A stretch of DNA of 32,911 nt from Bacteroidaceae bacterium (GCA_017416705.1 JAFQBG010000008.1:1-32911); one strand, 5' to 3'; shown: positions 15,320 through 26,177, counted from the stretch's first letter. The notes: generated from the letters alone by a model not told the origin. Numbers and translations are program-made.

Positions 15320-17518
15320 ATGTTCCTATTCAAGAAGAATATTATCCGACGATTCAGATTATTGGTTTTCTTCTTTTTCGTCGTTTGGGCCCTGCTTATT
15401 ATAATCAAAGCAGGAATACTCATGACGCTTGAAAGACCCTACTGGCTTGCTGTGGCAAAAAAGACAATAAGATACAACAGAGACATAGAACCCCGACGAG
15501 GAGACATCCTGAGCGACAAGGGGGAGCTGCTTGTGAGCAATCTTGTAAAATATAAGTTATACATTAACTTCGACAATCTGCGCTACTACAATTACAGCGA
15601 AAGCAAGATGAAAAAGGCAAGGCACGAAAAAGACTCCATTTGGGAAGCCGACCTTGACAAATTGTGCGAAGGGCTCGCCACTATTATACCACAGTGGAGT
15701 GCCGGCGAATTCTCGGCCCACCTGAAAGAGGGTATAAAACTGCAACGCAACGGCGGAAAATCGACAAACAGCAGATATGGTCGAAGAAAATACCCGCTGT
15801 GTCCCAACCACCAGATGTATCTGACATATACACAGTTTAAACAAATAGAGAAACTACCTATATTATGTGAAACAAGACGAGTTTCGGGTTTGGAAATAGA
15901 CGAACAAAAATATAGAAAGAAATTTTTTGGTTCGTTGGCAAGCAGCACGCTTGGCGATTACAAGATACTGGGAGAAGGAAAAGCAGATATTCATGGACTT
16001 GACGAACGCTACGACTCGTTGTTGCGAGGAGTAAAAGGCGTGAAACACACCGAAAAAGAGAAAGAGATAATAGTCAAGCCCGTTGTTCATGGAATGGACA
16101 TACAAACCACCCTGAACGTCGAAATGATGGATATTTGCGAAAAGGCATTGCGCAACGGGCTCACCGACAAAGGTTCAAGAGCCGGTTGGGTTATACTCAT
16201 GGAAGTAAAGACCGGCGACATAAAAGCCATTGTCAACTTGTCGCTCAACAGCAACGGCGAGTACGAAGAAACATTCCGACAGAGCAACAACAACGAAACG
16301 CCCAACCATGCAATAGCCGACCTTCGCGAGCCCGGCTCCATATTTAAGCCCATAGCCCTCTCGATAGCTCTCGAAGATGGCAAAATACACGAAGGAGACT
16401 CCGTAAAGACTTATGGCGGAAAAATGAAAATGCACGGACGCACGATAAACGATGCCGTAAGGCCCAAAAGAGAATGGCAAACCGTAACCGAGGTCATACA
16501 AAACTCCTCGAACGTGGGTATGGCATTAATAATAAACGAAGCCTACAAAAACGACCCTCAACGATTTACCGACCGTCTGACAGAACTTGGAATGAAGGAA
16601 AATTTCAACCTGCTCTCGTGCGAGAGGACACCCACATTCCGAACACCCAAAAGCAAATTATGGTCGCCTGCCGACCTGCAAGCCATGTCGCGCGGATACG
16701 CCACATCGCAAACCGCGCTCAACATGATAACGTTCTACAATGCCATAGCCAACAACGGCAAACGAATGGCTCCGCGACTGGTAAAAGCAATTATGAAAGA
16801 CGGCGACATAGTCGAAGAATACAAGCCCAAGGTACTCGACAGCAAAATGCTGTCGCAAAGCACCGTAGAAAGTCTGAAAAGAATGTTGTTTGCCGTTGTC
16901 AATGAAAAAGGAGCAACAGGAGCAAGAGCAAAGTCGGACAAGGTAAAGGCTGCCGGCAAAACCGGTACCGCGCTAAACAGCAAAGGCAATGTACTTAGTT
17001 TCTGCGGATTTTTCCCATACGAAAATCCCGAGTACACATGTATAGTACAGAATATAAACAACATAGGTGGCGGAGGCAGCACATCGGCCTTAATATTCAA
17101 GGAGATAGCCGAGAAAATAATGGCCAACAGCGAACGTCGTCCGCTATCCGAGGCCACAGACACGCTGCATCCCAAACAGCCAAGGGTGAAACCGGGTAAC
17201 ATAACATCGGCAGAATACATACTCGACGAAATAGGTATCGACGTTGGAGAAAAAAATATAAGCACCGAACTTGACGACCCCTCGTGGGGAGTAATAAAAA
17301 CAGACAGCACCGGAACCATAAATTTGGAGTCGCGCGAGCTACTGTCGAATATTGTTCCCAACGTCATAGGAATGGGTGCAAAAGACGCACTATACCTAAT
17401 GAGCAAAGCCGGACTGCGACCAAGCATAACAGGATATGGTCGAGTGGTTACACAAAGCATAAAAGCCGGCAGCAAGGCTCACCCCGGACATTATATAAAA
17501 CTCACACTGAAACCATAA
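15320..17518 (+). CDS. ftsI: Septal peptidoglycan transpeptidase FtsI (class B PBP) with PASTA domain
   Basis: A class B penicillin-binding protein that cross-links septal peptidoglycan in the periplasm, partnered with FtsW. The 732-residue protein has an N-terminal membrane anchor (about 13-33), a pedestal domain beginning RGDILS, and the transpeptidase domain. The active site is complete: Ser340-x-x-Lys343 in PGSIFKP, Ser396-Ser397-Asn398 (SxN), and Lys547-Thr-Gly in GKTGTA. A single PASTA-like domain follows at the C-terminus (about 670-732, VPNVIGMGAKDAL). E. coli FtsI lacks PASTA; its presence here is common in Bacteroidota and resembles SpoVD of Gram-positives. It lies 7 bases after ftsL and 6 before murE. 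Confidence 0.96.
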   Translation: MFLFKKNIIRRFRLLVFFFFVVWALLIIIKAGILMTLERPYWLAVAKKTIRYNRDIEPRRGDILSDKGELLVSNLVKYKLYINFDNLRYYNYSESKMKKARHEKDSIWEADLDKLCEGLATIIPQWSAGEFSAHLKEGIKLQRNGGKSTNSRYGRRKYPLCPNHQMYLTYTQFKQIEKLPILCETRRVSGLEIDEQKYRKKFFGSLASSTLGDYKILGEGKADIHGLDERYDSLLRGVKGVKHTEKEKEIIVKPVVHGMDIQTTLNVEMMDICEKALRNGLTDKGSRAGWVILMEVKTGDIKAIVNLSLNSNGEYEETFRQSNNNETPNHAIADLREPGSIFKPIALSIALEDGKIHEGDSVKTYGGKMKMHGRTINDAVRPKREWQTVTEVIQNSSNVGMALIINEAYKNDPQRFTDRLTELGMKENFNLLSCERTPTFRTPKSKLWSPADLQAMSRGYATSQTALNMITFYNAIANNGKRMAPRLVKAIMKDGDIVEEYKPKVLDSKMLSQSTVESLKRMLFAVVNEKGATGARAKSDKVKAAGKTGTALNSKGNVLSFCGFFPYENPEYTCIVQNINNIGGGGSTSALIFKEIAEKIMANSERRPLSEATDTLHPKQPRVKPGNITSAEYILDEIGIDVGEKNISTELDDPSWGVIKTDSTGTINLESRELLSNIVPNVIGMGAKDALYLMSKAGLRPSITGYGRVVTQSIKAGSKAHPGHYIKLTLKP

Positions 17519-17524
17519 AGCTAT

Positions 17525-18979
17525 ATGAGACTAAACGAACTTATAAGACAAATACAATACACCCAGATAGTACTTCCCAAGGAAGAAGTCGATATAAAAG
17601 GGGTTTGCATAGACTCGCGCAATGTAAAAGAGGGAGATATGTTCATTGCCATGCGTGGCACACAGGTCGATGGACATAACTATATAGACGCCGCAATAGC
17701 AAACGGGGCGTCGGCCATAATATGTGAAACAAGGCCCGACACAATTAGCAGCACAGTGGCATATATCATAGTACCCAACGCACAAGCCATAGTCGGCAAA
17801 ATAGCAACCACATACTATGGCAACCCCTCGCAACGCCTCAAATTGGTTGGCGTCACCGGCACCAACGGAAAAACAACCATCGCCACCCTGCTCTATGAAT
17901 TAATGCGCAAGATGGGACACAAGTGCGGACTGCTGTCAACAGTATGTAACTACATAGACGGAACCCCCTACCCTGCCACGCACACCACCCCCGATGCCAT
18001 AACGCTCAATCGTCTGCTTGGACAGATGGCAAGCGAAGGATGCGAATATGTGTTCATGGAAGTAAGCTCACACGCACTGGCGCAGGAACGAGTAGGCGGA
18101 CTGACGTTTGCCGGAGGAATATTCACCAACCTGACACGCGACCACATGGATTTCCACGAGACCATGGAAAACTATCTGAAAGCCAAAAAGAGTTTCTTCG
18201 ACGCACTGCCTCGCGATGCCTTTGCCATAACAAACATAGATGACAAGAACGGCCCTGTCATGGTTCAAAACACACGTGCCGACATAAAAAAATACTCCAC
18301 ACGCAGTATTGGCGATTACAAAGGACGTATCGTCGAAATACATCTCGACGGCATGCTGCTCGAATTCAACAATCGCGAATTTACCACCATGCTCACAGGA
18401 CGGTTTAACGTAAGCAACCTGCTTGCAATATTTGCCGCAGCAGTGGAGTTAGGCAAAGAGCCCGATGAGGTTCTCAGAGTTCTAAGCATGCTGCACCCCG
18501 TCTCGGGACGTTTCGAGACACTGCACTCGCCAAACGGCGTTTCGGCAATCGTTGACTATGCACACACCCCCGATGCCATAAAAAACGTATTAGGAACAAT
18601 AAACGATGTGCTGCTTGGACGCGGCAATATCATAACCGTTGTGGGAGCAGGCGGAAACCGCGACAAAGGCAAACGCCCCATAATGGCACAAGAGGCTGTT
18701 AAAGCCAGCAGCAGAGTCATCATAACATCGGACAACCCTCGTTTCGAGGAGCCACAAAGCATCATCGACGATATGTTGGCGGGGCTCACCGAAGAACAAC
18801 GAAAAAAAGTAATAGCAATAACCGACCGCAAAGAAGCCATTAAGACAGCATGCGCCTTGGCACAAAAAGGCGACGTCGTGTTAGTTGCCGGAAAAGGACA
18901 CGAAAACTATCAAGAAATAAAAGGCGTGAAACACCATTTCGACGACAAAGAGGTTTTGAACGAGATTTTTAACTCATAA
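17525..18979 (+). CDS. murE: UDP-MurNAc-L-Ala-D-Glu:meso-diaminopimelate ligase MurE
   Basis: Cytoplasmic ligase that adds the third residue to the peptidoglycan stem peptide. The 484-residue protein has the Mur ligase layout: N-terminal UDP-binding domain, ATP-binding GTNGKTT from residue 112, central domain with EVSSHAL and LTRDHMDFH, and a C-terminal domain with DNPR at 403-406. The DNPR motif is the known mark of enzymes that select meso-diaminopimelate rather than lysine, so the cell wall is predicted to be of the DAP type, as in other Gram-negatives. It sits between ftsI and mraY with gaps of 6 and 12 bases. Confidence 0.97.
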   Translation: MRLNELIRQIQYTQIVLPKEEVDIKGVCIDSRNVKEGDMFIAMRGTQVDGHNYIDAAIANGASAIICETRPDTISSTVAYIIVPNAQAIVGKIATTYYGNPSQRLKLVGVTGTNGKTTIATLLYELMRKMGHKCGLLSTVCNYIDGTPYPATHTTPDAITLNRLLGQMASEGCEYVFMEVSSHALAQERVGGLTFAGGIFTNLTRDHMDFHETMENYLKAKKSFFDALPRDAFAITNIDDKNGPVMVQNTRADIKKYSTRSIGDYKGRIVEIHLDGMLLEFNNREFTTMLTGRFNVSNLLAIFAAAVELGKEPDEVLRVLSMLHPVSGRFETLHSPNGVSAIVDYAHTPDAIKNVLGTINDVLLGRGNIITVVGAGGNRDKGKRPIMAQEAVKASSRVIITSDNPRFEEPQSIIDDMLAGLTEEQRKKVIAITDRKEAIKTACALAQKGDVVLVAGKGHENYQEIKGVKHHFDDKEVLNEIFNS

Positions 18980-18991
18980 ACATAGAAAAAA

Positions 18992-20251
18992 ATGCTGAAC
19001 TACCTATTTAATATATTGCAACAGATAGATTTTCCGGGAGCACGACTTTTTGGATATACCTCGTTCAGGGCACTTACCGCGGTGGTTCTGGCTCTGCTCA
19101 TATCCACCATTTTCGGAGAGTATTTCATACGTTTCTTCCGCAAAAGACAAATATCGGAGACTTTGCGCGACATGGACAAGACCAACCTGAAAAAGGGTGT
19201 ACCCACTATGGGAGGCATAATAATAATAGTGGCAGTAGTGGTTCCTTGTCTGCTGTTGGGACGACTCGACAATATATATATGCTGCTGCTCATAATCACC
19301 ACCCTATGGCTCGGATTGGTTGGTTTTGCCGACGACTACATAAAAACATTCAAGAAAAACAAAGAGGGATTGCCCGGCAAGTTCAAAGTAATGGCACAGG
19401 TGGCATTGGGACTTATAATAGGAATAACACTGTATTTAAGCCCACAAGCCGTCATGCGCGAAAACATATCGGTGCAGGTGAGCAAGGACCATATCGAGGT
19501 GCAGCATCGTGCCACCCCCGAGAAACTGAACAAAACAACCATACCTTTTATAAAAAACCACAATTTCGATTACAATGCCATATTCTCGTTTTGTGGGGAA
19601 TATGCAAATGCTGCAGGTTGGATATTCTTTGTCATTGTAACAATATTCATTGTCACAGCAGTATCAAACGGCGCCAACCTGAATGACGGCATGGATGGCA
19701 TGCTTGCCGGAAACGCAGCCATCATGGGAGTGACGCTGGCCATTCTGGCCTACGTATCGAGCCATGTCGGGTGGGCCGAGTATCTAAATATAATGTTCCT
19801 TCCGGGTAGCGAAGAGGTTGTTATATTTACTTTTGCCTTCATTGGCGCACTCATAGGATTCTTGTGGTACAATTCGTTCCCGGCACAAGTGTTCATGGGC
19901 GACACAGGCAGCCTCACCATAGGAGGCATCATAGCCGTAACAGCCATACTGCTGCACAAAGAGATATTATTGGTTCTTATATGCGGTATATTCGTTGCCG
20001 AGAACCTGTCAGTCATATTACAAACCGCATATTTTAAACAAGGCAAGAAAAAAGGAGTACGACAAAGACTGTTCCGTTGTGCGCCACTGCACCATCATTA
20101 TAGCATAACCGATGACAAGCTGGACAGCACAAGCAAATATCTTTTCAAGGGGCCAAAAACACCCATGCATGAATCCAAGATAACATTCCGATTCTGGATT
20201 GTAACAATCATCATGGCAGCAATAACCCTTATGACACTAAAAATCAGATAA
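18992..20251 (+). CDS. mraY: Phospho-N-acetylmuramoyl-pentapeptide transferase MraY
   Basis: Integral membrane enzyme that joins phospho-MurNAc-pentapeptide to undecaprenyl phosphate, making lipid I. The catalytic aspartates are in GFADDYIK (Asp114-Asp115) and NLNDGMDG (Asp232, Asp235). The FMGDTGSL loop and the triple histidine PLHHHYS, which shapes the nucleotide pocket, are also visible. At 419 residues it is about 60 longer than the E. coli enzyme; the extra length is a polar segment at about 150-208 between two membrane helices, expected on the periplasmic side or at the membrane surface. This extension is typical of Bacteroidota MraY as far as I know. Confidence 0.97.
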   Translation: MLNYLFNILQQIDFPGARLFGYTSFRALTAVVLALLISTIFGEYFIRFFRKRQISETLRDMDKTNLKKGVPTMGGIIIIVAVVVPCLLLGRLDNIYMLLLIITTLWLGLVGFADDYIKTFKKNKEGLPGKFKVMAQVALGLIIGITLYLSPQAVMRENISVQVSKDHIEVQHRATPEKLNKTTIPFIKNHNFDYNAIFSFCGEYANAAGWIFFVIVTIFIVTAVSNGANLNDGMDGMLAGNAAIMGVTLAILAYVSSHVGWAEYLNIMFLPGSEEVVIFTFAFIGALIGFLWYNSFPAQVFMGDTGSLTIGGIIAVTAILLHKEILLVLICGIFVAENLSVILQTAYFKQGKKKGVRQRLFRCAPLHHHYSITDDKLDSTSKYLFKGPKTPMHESKITFRFWIVTIIMAAITLMTLKIR

Positions 20252-20253
20252 TA

Positions 20254-21600
20254 ATGGAAAAAAGAATAGTAATATTGGGAGGCGGAGAAAGTGGCGCAGG
20301 CGCAGCTGTTCTTGCAAAGAAAATAGGTTTCGATGTCTTTGTATCGGACTTTGGCAGCATATCCGACACATACAAAGCATTACTGAACGAGCACAATATA
20401 CAATGGGAGGAGAAACAACACACCCGTGAGCTTATATTAAATGCTCAAGAGGTCATAAAAAGCCCCGGCATACCAAACGAAGCACCCATCGTTGTGCAGG
20501 TACGCGAAGCCGGCATACCCATAATATCGGAAATAGAATTTGCAGGACGCTACACAAAAGCCAAAATGATATGTATAACAGGTAGCAACGGCAAAACCAC
20601 CACCACGTCACTCATATACCACATATTTCGCGAGGCAGGGCTAAATGTAGGCTTGGCAGGAAACATAGGACGCAGTCTTGCGCTGCAAGTAGCCGAAGGC
20701 GACAAAGACTATTATATATTGGAATTGAGCAGTTTCCAACTCGACAACATGTACGAGTTCCGCGCCAACGTCGCGGTGCTGATGAATATCACCCCCGACC
20801 ATTTAGACCGCTACGAACACTGCATGCAAAACTATGTAGATGCCAAATTCCGCATATTGCAAAATCAAGAACCCGAAGACGCATTTGTATATTGGAACGA
20901 CGACCCTATAATACAAGTCGAGTTGCCAAAGCACAAACACGGAAAGCTATACCCGTTTGCCGAGGACAAAAAGGACAATTTAGCGGCATACACCCAAGAG
21001 CATAAGATAGTGTTCACCGAACCGGTAGCATTCAACATGGAGCAGGAGGAATTGTCGCTCACCGGCAAACACAACCTATACAATTCCATGGCAGCCGGAA
21101 TATCGGCCAACGTAGCCGGAATACACAAAGAGACCATTCGTGAGGCCTTAAAAACATTTAAGGGTGTGGAGCATCGTTTAGAGAAGGTTGCCTCGATAGA
21201 TGGTGTGGAATACATAAACGACTCAAAGGCCACCAACGTAAACAGTTGTTGGTATGCCCTGCAAAGCATGACCACAAAGACGGTTCTTATACTTGGAGGA
21301 AAAGACAAAGGCAACGACTACAACGAAATAGCCGACCTTGTGCAACAAAAATGCAGCGCATTGGTGTTCCTTGGAGCCGACAACAGCAAGCTGCATGCCT
21401 TTTTCGATAGGTTCGGGCTGCCAACAGCCGACGCCCGCTCCATGCAGGAATGTATAGTCGCAGCACGTTCATTTGCCACACAGGGACAAACCGTTCTGCT
21501 CAGTCCATGCTGCGCAAGCTTCGACCTTTTTAAGAGCTACGAAGACCGTGGCACACAATTTAAGAACGAAGTACTGAAAATAAAACAAACAACCTTGTAA
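20254..21600 (+). CDS. murD: UDP-N-acetylmuramoylalanine--D-glutamate ligase MurD
   Basis: Adds D-glutamate as the second residue of the stem peptide, using ATP in the cytoplasm. The 448-residue protein starts with a Rossmann-like motif (ILGGGESGAGAA), followed by ATP-binding GSNGKTTT at 110-117, the central LSSFQLD and NITPDHLDRY segments, and the C-terminal INDSKATN and GGKDKG motifs. It begins 2 bases after mraY and ends 2 bases before ftsW. Confidence 0.97.
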   Translation: MEKRIVILGGGESGAGAAVLAKKIGFDVFVSDFGSISDTYKALLNEHNIQWEEKQHTRELILNAQEVIKSPGIPNEAPIVVQVREAGIPIISEIEFAGRYTKAKMICITGSNGKTTTTSLIYHIFREAGLNVGLAGNIGRSLALQVAEGDKDYYILELSSFQLDNMYEFRANVAVLMNITPDHLDRYEHCMQNYVDAKFRILQNQEPEDAFVYWNDDPIIQVELPKHKHGKLYPFAEDKKDNLAAYTQEHKIVFTEPVAFNMEQEELSLTGKHNLYNSMAAGISANVAGIHKETIREALKTFKGVEHRLEKVASIDGVEYINDSKATNVNSCWYALQSMTTKTVLILGGKDKGNDYNEIADLVQQKCSALVFLGADNSKLHAFFDRFGLPTADARSMQECIVAARSFATQGQTVLLSPCCASFDLFKSYEDRGTQFKNEVLKIKQTTL

Positions 21601-21602
21601 TC

Positions 21603-22892
21603 ATGGGTAAAGGAATAACAGGCAGACTATTCAAAGGCGACCGCGCTATATGGTACATATTCTTCATACTGAGCATAGTATCCATAATAGAGGTATTCAG
21701 CGCGAGTAGCCGCGACACCTACGACACCAACTACTGGGCCTCCATAACAAAGCACACCATATTTGTTATAGCCGGTGTGTTCATGGTATGGTTCATGCAC
21801 AACATGAAGCTCGAATGGATAAAAGGAATGAGCAAGTTCATGTACATTTGCGGAATAATCCTCTTGTTATACGGAGTATTAGGTGGTGGAGCATCCATAA
21901 ACCAAAGCGGACGATGGGTAAACATAGCCGGAATACAGTTTCAGCACTTCGAGGTGGTGAAGCTGGGAGTGGTCATGCTGCTGTCGCTCATACTTGCCAA
22001 AGCACAAGGCGAAAATGGCACAAGGCTGTCGTGGAGCTCGGCATGGGGGATGTTCTACCTGCGCCCCAAGAACGAGAACAGACCGGGAGATTACACACTG
22101 CTCACATCGCTGATAATTGTGATAATACCCTGTGCCTTCATCATCACCGAGAACCTATCCACCGTAGTTATAATTTTATTAGTGGTATTTTTAATGATGC
22201 TCATAGGCAGGGTGAATTGGAAACACATGCTGCTTGTTTTATCGACAGGAATAGCGGCAATGATACTTGGTGTAGGACTGTTGCTGAGCCTGCCCGAAGA
22301 TATTAAACACCATGGAACACTTGGCAGCAAGCTCATAACTTGGAAACACCGTCTGCAAGATATATCCGAGAGCAAAGCACCCGAACGTCCCGAAGACGTA
22401 AAGATAAGTGGCGAAGAACAAAGAGTATATTCAAAAATAGCCATAGCCGAGGGCGGCGTGTTTGGACGAGGACCCGGAAACTCGGTACGACGCGACTACA
22501 TACCCCACGCCAACAACGACTTCATATATGCCATAATATTAGAAGAATTAGGGCTCATTGGAGGCATAGCAACCATAATACTATACCTGACATTGCTATA
22601 CAGGTGCGGCATGATAGCCAAAGAATGTGACGACCCCTACGCCTGTTTTCTTATATTAGGCATAGGAATACTCATAACAGTGCAAGCACTCATACACATG
22701 AGCATCTCGGTTGGCGATTTCATAACCGGCCAACCACTGCCGCTCATCAGTCAGGGTGGAACATCGTTCCTTATAAACTGCATGTACATAGGCATAATAC
22801 TAAGCGTAAGCCGATATGCCGGCCGAATAGCAAGAAAAGGGCAAACCGAAGAGATTATAGAAAATACAGAAACTAACACCAATAATACATAG
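21603..22892 (+). CDS. ftsW: Septal peptidoglycan polymerase FtsW (SEDS family)
   Basis: A SEDS glycosyltransferase that polymerises lipid II at the septum with FtsI. The 429-residue protein has about ten membrane helices. Family features are EVFSASS after the first helix, NQSGRWVNIAG, the large periplasmic loop with VFGRGPGNS and PHANNDFIYAIILEELG, and the late SVGDFITGQPLPLISQGGTS segment, in which the Asp of SVGD is near the position of the catalytic aspartate. FtsW rather than RodA is chosen from the position in the dcw cluster. It is 4 bases from murG. Confidence 0.95.
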   Translation: MGKGITGRLFKGDRAIWYIFFILSIVSIIEVFSASSRDTYDTNYWASITKHTIFVIAGVFMVWFMHNMKLEWIKGMSKFMYICGIILLLYGVLGGGASINQSGRWVNIAGIQFQHFEVVKLGVVMLLSLILAKAQGENGTRLSWSSAWGMFYLRPKNENRPGDYTLLTSLIIVIIPCAFIITENLSTVVIILLVVFLMMLIGRVNWKHMLLVLSTGIAAMILGVGLLLSLPEDIKHHGTLGSKLITWKHRLQDISESKAPERPEDVKISGEEQRVYSKIAIAEGGVFGRGPGNSVRRDYIPHANNDFIYAIILEELGLIGGIATIILYLTLLYRCGMIAKECDDPYACFLILGIGILITVQALIHMSISVGDFITGQPLPLISQGGTSFLINCMYIGIILSVSRYAGRIARKGQTEEIIENTETNTNNT

Positions 22893-22896
22893 AGCC

Positions 22897-24051
22897 ATGG
22901 ATACCAATTACAGAATAATAATTAGTGGAGGCGGCACCGGAGGACATATATTCCCCGCCTTATCTATTGCCGATGCCATACGCAGTAAACATCCCAATGC
23001 CGAGATACTCTTTGTCGGAGCAGAAAACCGCATGGAGATGCAACGTGTCCCCGAGGCAGGTTACAAAATAATAGGACTACCGATAGCCGGATTCGACCGC
23101 AAACATCTGTGGAAGAATTTCAGAGTGCTATGGCTCATACTGAAAAGCCAGCTGATGGCAAAAAAAATAATAAAAGAATTCAAGCCACAAGTAGCAGTGG
23201 GAGTAGGAGGCTATGCAAGCGGCCCCACACTGAAAATGGCAGCCAACATGAACATCCCGACACTCATTCAGGAGCAAAACTCCTATGCCGGCGTAACAAA
23301 TAAGTTGTTGTCGAAGAAAGCCAAGATGATATGTGTTGCCTACGAAGGAATGGAACGGTTCTTCCCCCATGAGAAACTAAAACTCACCGGAAACCCGGTG
23401 CGTGGCACCCTTATAAACAAAAGAAACAGCCGCGAGGAGTCCCTGAAAGCAATGAACCTCGACCCACAAAAACGCTGCATACTGCTGGTAGGTGGCAGCC
23501 TTGGAGCACGCAGCATAAACGAGAGCGTTCTTGCCAATCTCGATATAATAAAAGAGAACAGCGACATACAATTTGTTTGGCAAACAGGCAAATACTATTT
23601 CGAGGAGATGAAAAATCGTGTAGCCGAGGCAGGCAAGCCACAGAACCTTACGGTGACCGATTTTGTACTTAACATGAGCGACGCGCTCAACGCCGCCGAC
23701 ATTGTCGTGTCGCGTGCCGGAGCCGGTTCAATATCGGAATTTGCCCTGCTTGGCAAGCCTGTGATATTAGTCCCCTCGCCCAACGTATCCGAAGACCACC
23801 AGACAAAAAATGCCATGGCATTGGTCGAAAAAGGGGCCGCCATACACATAGCCGACTCAAAAGCCAAAAGCGAATTATTGCCCACCGCAGTAGCCGTAAT
23901 AAAAGACACAGAACGACTGGCATCGCTAAGCGAAAATATAGAAAAAATGGGTAAGCCCAACGCTGCCCAGCAGATAGCCGACGAGGTACTTATGTTAGCC
24001 GATGCATATATCGAGAAGGAGACACGTCGCAAAAACGAAAATTTAAAATAG
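22897..24051 (+). CDS. murG: UDP-GlcNAc transferase MurG
   Basis: Adds N-acetylglucosamine to lipid I to form lipid II, acting at the inner face of the membrane (GT28). The 384-residue protein has the N-terminal glycine-rich loop SGGGTGGH (10-17), the GVGGYASGP segment, the second-domain motif GGSLGARSIN, and the UDP-GlcNAc pocket with SRAGAGSISE and PSPNVSEDHQTKNA. All are as expected for a full-length active enzyme. It lies 4 bases after ftsW and 9 before murC. Confidence 0.97.
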   Translation: MDTNYRIIISGGGTGGHIFPALSIADAIRSKHPNAEILFVGAENRMEMQRVPEAGYKIIGLPIAGFDRKHLWKNFRVLWLILKSQLMAKKIIKEFKPQVAVGVGGYASGPTLKMAANMNIPTLIQEQNSYAGVTNKLLSKKAKMICVAYEGMERFFPHEKLKLTGNPVRGTLINKRNSREESLKAMNLDPQKRCILLVGGSLGARSINESVLANLDIIKENSDIQFVWQTGKYYFEEMKNRVAEAGKPQNLTVTDFVLNMSDALNAADIVVSRAGAGSISEFALLGKPVILVPSPNVSEDHQTKNAMALVEKGAAIHIADSKAKSELLPTAVAVIKDTERLASLSENIEKMGKPNAAQQIADEVLMLADAYIEKETRRKNENLK

Positions 24052-24060
24052 GCAGATACA

Positions 24061-25449
24061 ATGGAACTGAAAGATATTAAATCGGTATATTTCCTTGGAG
24101 CCGGCGGAATAGGCATGAGTGCCTTAGTACGATATTTTCTGAGCGAAAACAAATTTGTAGCAGGCTACGACCGTACACCAAGCGAACTGACTGAGCGCCT
24201 GATAGCCGAGGGAGCGCATCTGCACTTCGAGGAAGAACCCCAATCCATACCCGACGAATGTCGCGACAAGGACAACACGCTTGTCATATACACCCCCGCC
24301 ATACCCCAAGGACACAAGGAATGGGAATACTTCAAAGCCAACGGATTTGTCATAAAAAAACGCGCCGAGGTATTGGGCATAATAACACGCCACAAAAAAG
24401 GGTTGTGCATAGCAGGTACACATGGCAAAACAACCACATCGACCATGACAGCACACCTATTGCACCAATCGCATGTCGATTGTGCAGCCTTTCTTGGAGG
24501 AATATCGAAAAACTACAAGAGCAACCTTATACTATCGGACAAAAGCGACCTTGTTGTGATAGAGGCCGACGAATACGACCGTTCGTTTTTGCATTTATCC
24601 CCACAAATAGCAGTGATAACATCGGCCGACCCCGACCATTTAGACATATATGGCAACAGAGAGAACTATCTCGAAGCCTTTGCACAATTCACCGAAAATA
24701 TAAGAGAGGGAGGGACATTAATTATTCACGAAGGGTTAGACGTCGTGCCACGCCTACAACCGGGAGTGAACAGCTACACCTATGGACGCGATAAAGGAGA
24801 TTTTCATGCCCAAAACATCCGCATCGGCAACGGTAGGATAATTATAGACTACGTATCGCCATGGCAAAAAATAGATGATATAGAACTTGGCGTACCGGTG
24901 AGCATAAATATCGAAAATGGAATAGCCGCCATGGCAGTGGCCGAAATGTGCGGTGCCACAGCCAAGGAGATAGCCGACGGCATGAAAAGTTTTGCAGGAG
25001 CCGACCGCCGATTCGATTTCCATATAAAAGAAGAGAGCATCACATTGTTGAGCGATTACGCCCACCATCCCGATGAGATAAAGGCATGCGCACGCTCCAT
25101 GAAAGAGCTATACCGCGACCGAAAAATAAGTGTCATATTCCAACCACACCTATATAGTCGCACAAACGATTTCTACAAAGAATTTGCAGCAAGCCTCTCC
25201 TTGTTCGACGAAGTTATACTGCTCGACATATACCCCGCACGCGAGCAACCGATAGAGGGAGTGACAAGTAAGCTAATCTACGACCTTATAGAGAGCAACG
25301 TCAAGAAAAGCATGTGCAGTCGCGCTCAAATTATTCAGGAAGTAGAAAAACGCAAAAACGACTTCGATGTATTAGTGACATTAGGAGCAGGCGACCTTGA
25401 CAACGATGTACCGGCAATAGCCGAAATATTAAAAACAAGACTATGCTAA
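24061..25449 (+). CDS. murC: UDP-N-acetylmuramate--L-alanine ligase MurC
   Basis: Attaches the first residue, L-alanine, to UDP-MurNAc. In the 462-residue protein the UDP-binding motif GAGGIGMS is at 13-20 and the ATP-binding GTHGKTT at 119-125. VIEADEYDRSF and SADPDHLDIYG mark the central domain, and LSDYAHHPDEIKA with FQPHLYSRT the C-terminal domain. The last 7 bases overlap ftsQ, which suggests coupled translation. Confidence 0.97.
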   Translation: MELKDIKSVYFLGAGGIGMSALVRYFLSENKFVAGYDRTPSELTERLIAEGAHLHFEEEPQSIPDECRDKDNTLVIYTPAIPQGHKEWEYFKANGFVIKKRAEVLGIITRHKKGLCIAGTHGKTTTSTMTAHLLHQSHVDCAAFLGGISKNYKSNLILSDKSDLVVIEADEYDRSFLHLSPQIAVITSADPDHLDIYGNRENYLEAFAQFTENIREGGTLIIHEGLDVVPRLQPGVNSYTYGRDKGDFHAQNIRIGNGRIIIDYVSPWQKIDDIELGVPVSINIENGIAAMAVAEMCGATAKEIADGMKSFAGADRRFDFHIKEESITLLSDYAHHPDEIKACARSMKELYRDRKISVIFQPHLYSRTNDFYKEFAASLSLFDEVILLDIYPAREQPIEGVTSKLIYDLIESNVKKSMCSRAQIIQEVEKRKNDFDVLVTLGAGDLDNDVPAIAEILKTRLC

Positions 25450-26171
25450 AAAAATTTTTTATTATATTCGCAGTCAGTGCATTAAGTTTATATGTAATTG
25501 CAGCCATACTGTTCTTGGGACACCAAAGCAACGAGGCTTCGTGCAAGGGAATAGACATCCTCATCTCGGGCAATGGGCACAATGTGCTTAGCAACGCCAG
25601 TTTGGAGCAGATGTTAAAGAAAAGGAATATACACCCCACCGGAAAAAACATGAGCCAAATAGATTGCAATGTGATAGAAAATGCCATCAATGAATACTCC
25701 TTAGTAGAAGAGTGTCAATGCTACAAGACACACAAAAACCTTGTCGGCATAAGAATAACATGCAAAGAACCCATAATGCAAATATTCGACAAAAACGAAA
25801 AAGAGTTTTTCATCGACAAGCAAGGCGACATAATAGAAGGCATACACAACACCATATATCTGCCCGTAGCAAGCGGACATATAGAGCGCGAAATGGCCAC
25901 AAAGGAGTTGTTGAAGATAGCACAATTCCTACAAGACAACGAATTTTGGAACGAACAAACCGAACAGGTATATTTTACATCCCGAAAAGAGATAGTATTA
26001 GTGCCACGAGTAGGAAACCACACAATAGAACTTGGAAAAGCCGACAATATTGACGAAAAACTGGACAAACTTAAAGAGTTCTACAAAAAAGGACTGAACA
26101 ATATCGGTTGGAACAAATACTCCAATATAAACATAGAATTTGACAACAAGATAATAGGAACTAAGAGATAA
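25443..26171 (+). CDS. ftsQ: Cell division protein FtsQ-like
   Basis: A bitopic membrane protein of 242 residues with a short cytoplasmic N-terminus, a membrane helix at about 4-24, and a periplasmic part. The periplasmic part matches FtsQ in layout: a POTRA-like first half (about 40-110) and a C-terminal region with the SGHIEREMATKELLKI and LGKADNIDEKLDKLKEFY stretches. FtsQ scaffolds FtsL and FtsB in the divisome. Position between murC and ftsA supports the call. Sequence similarity to proteobacterial FtsQ is low, so identity relies partly on synteny. Confidence 0.88.
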   Translation: MLKKFFIIFAVSALSLYVIAAILFLGHQSNEASCKGIDILISGNGHNVLSNASLEQMLKKRNIHPTGKNMSQIDCNVIENAINEYSLVEECQCYKTHKNLVGIRITCKEPIMQIFDKNEKEFFIDKQGDIIEGIHNTIYLPVASGHIEREMATKELLKIAQFLQDNEFWNEQTEQVYFTSRKEIVLVPRVGNHTIELGKADNIDEKLDKLKEFYKKGLNNIGWNKYSNINIEFDNKIIGTKR

Positions 26172-26177
26172 TAACAA

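Noticed and set aside
16735-17475. A 246-residue open frame on the minus strand opposite ftsI
   Set aside because: Antisense shadow of a certain gene, rich in Ser, Leu and Phe, with no promoter or family motif.
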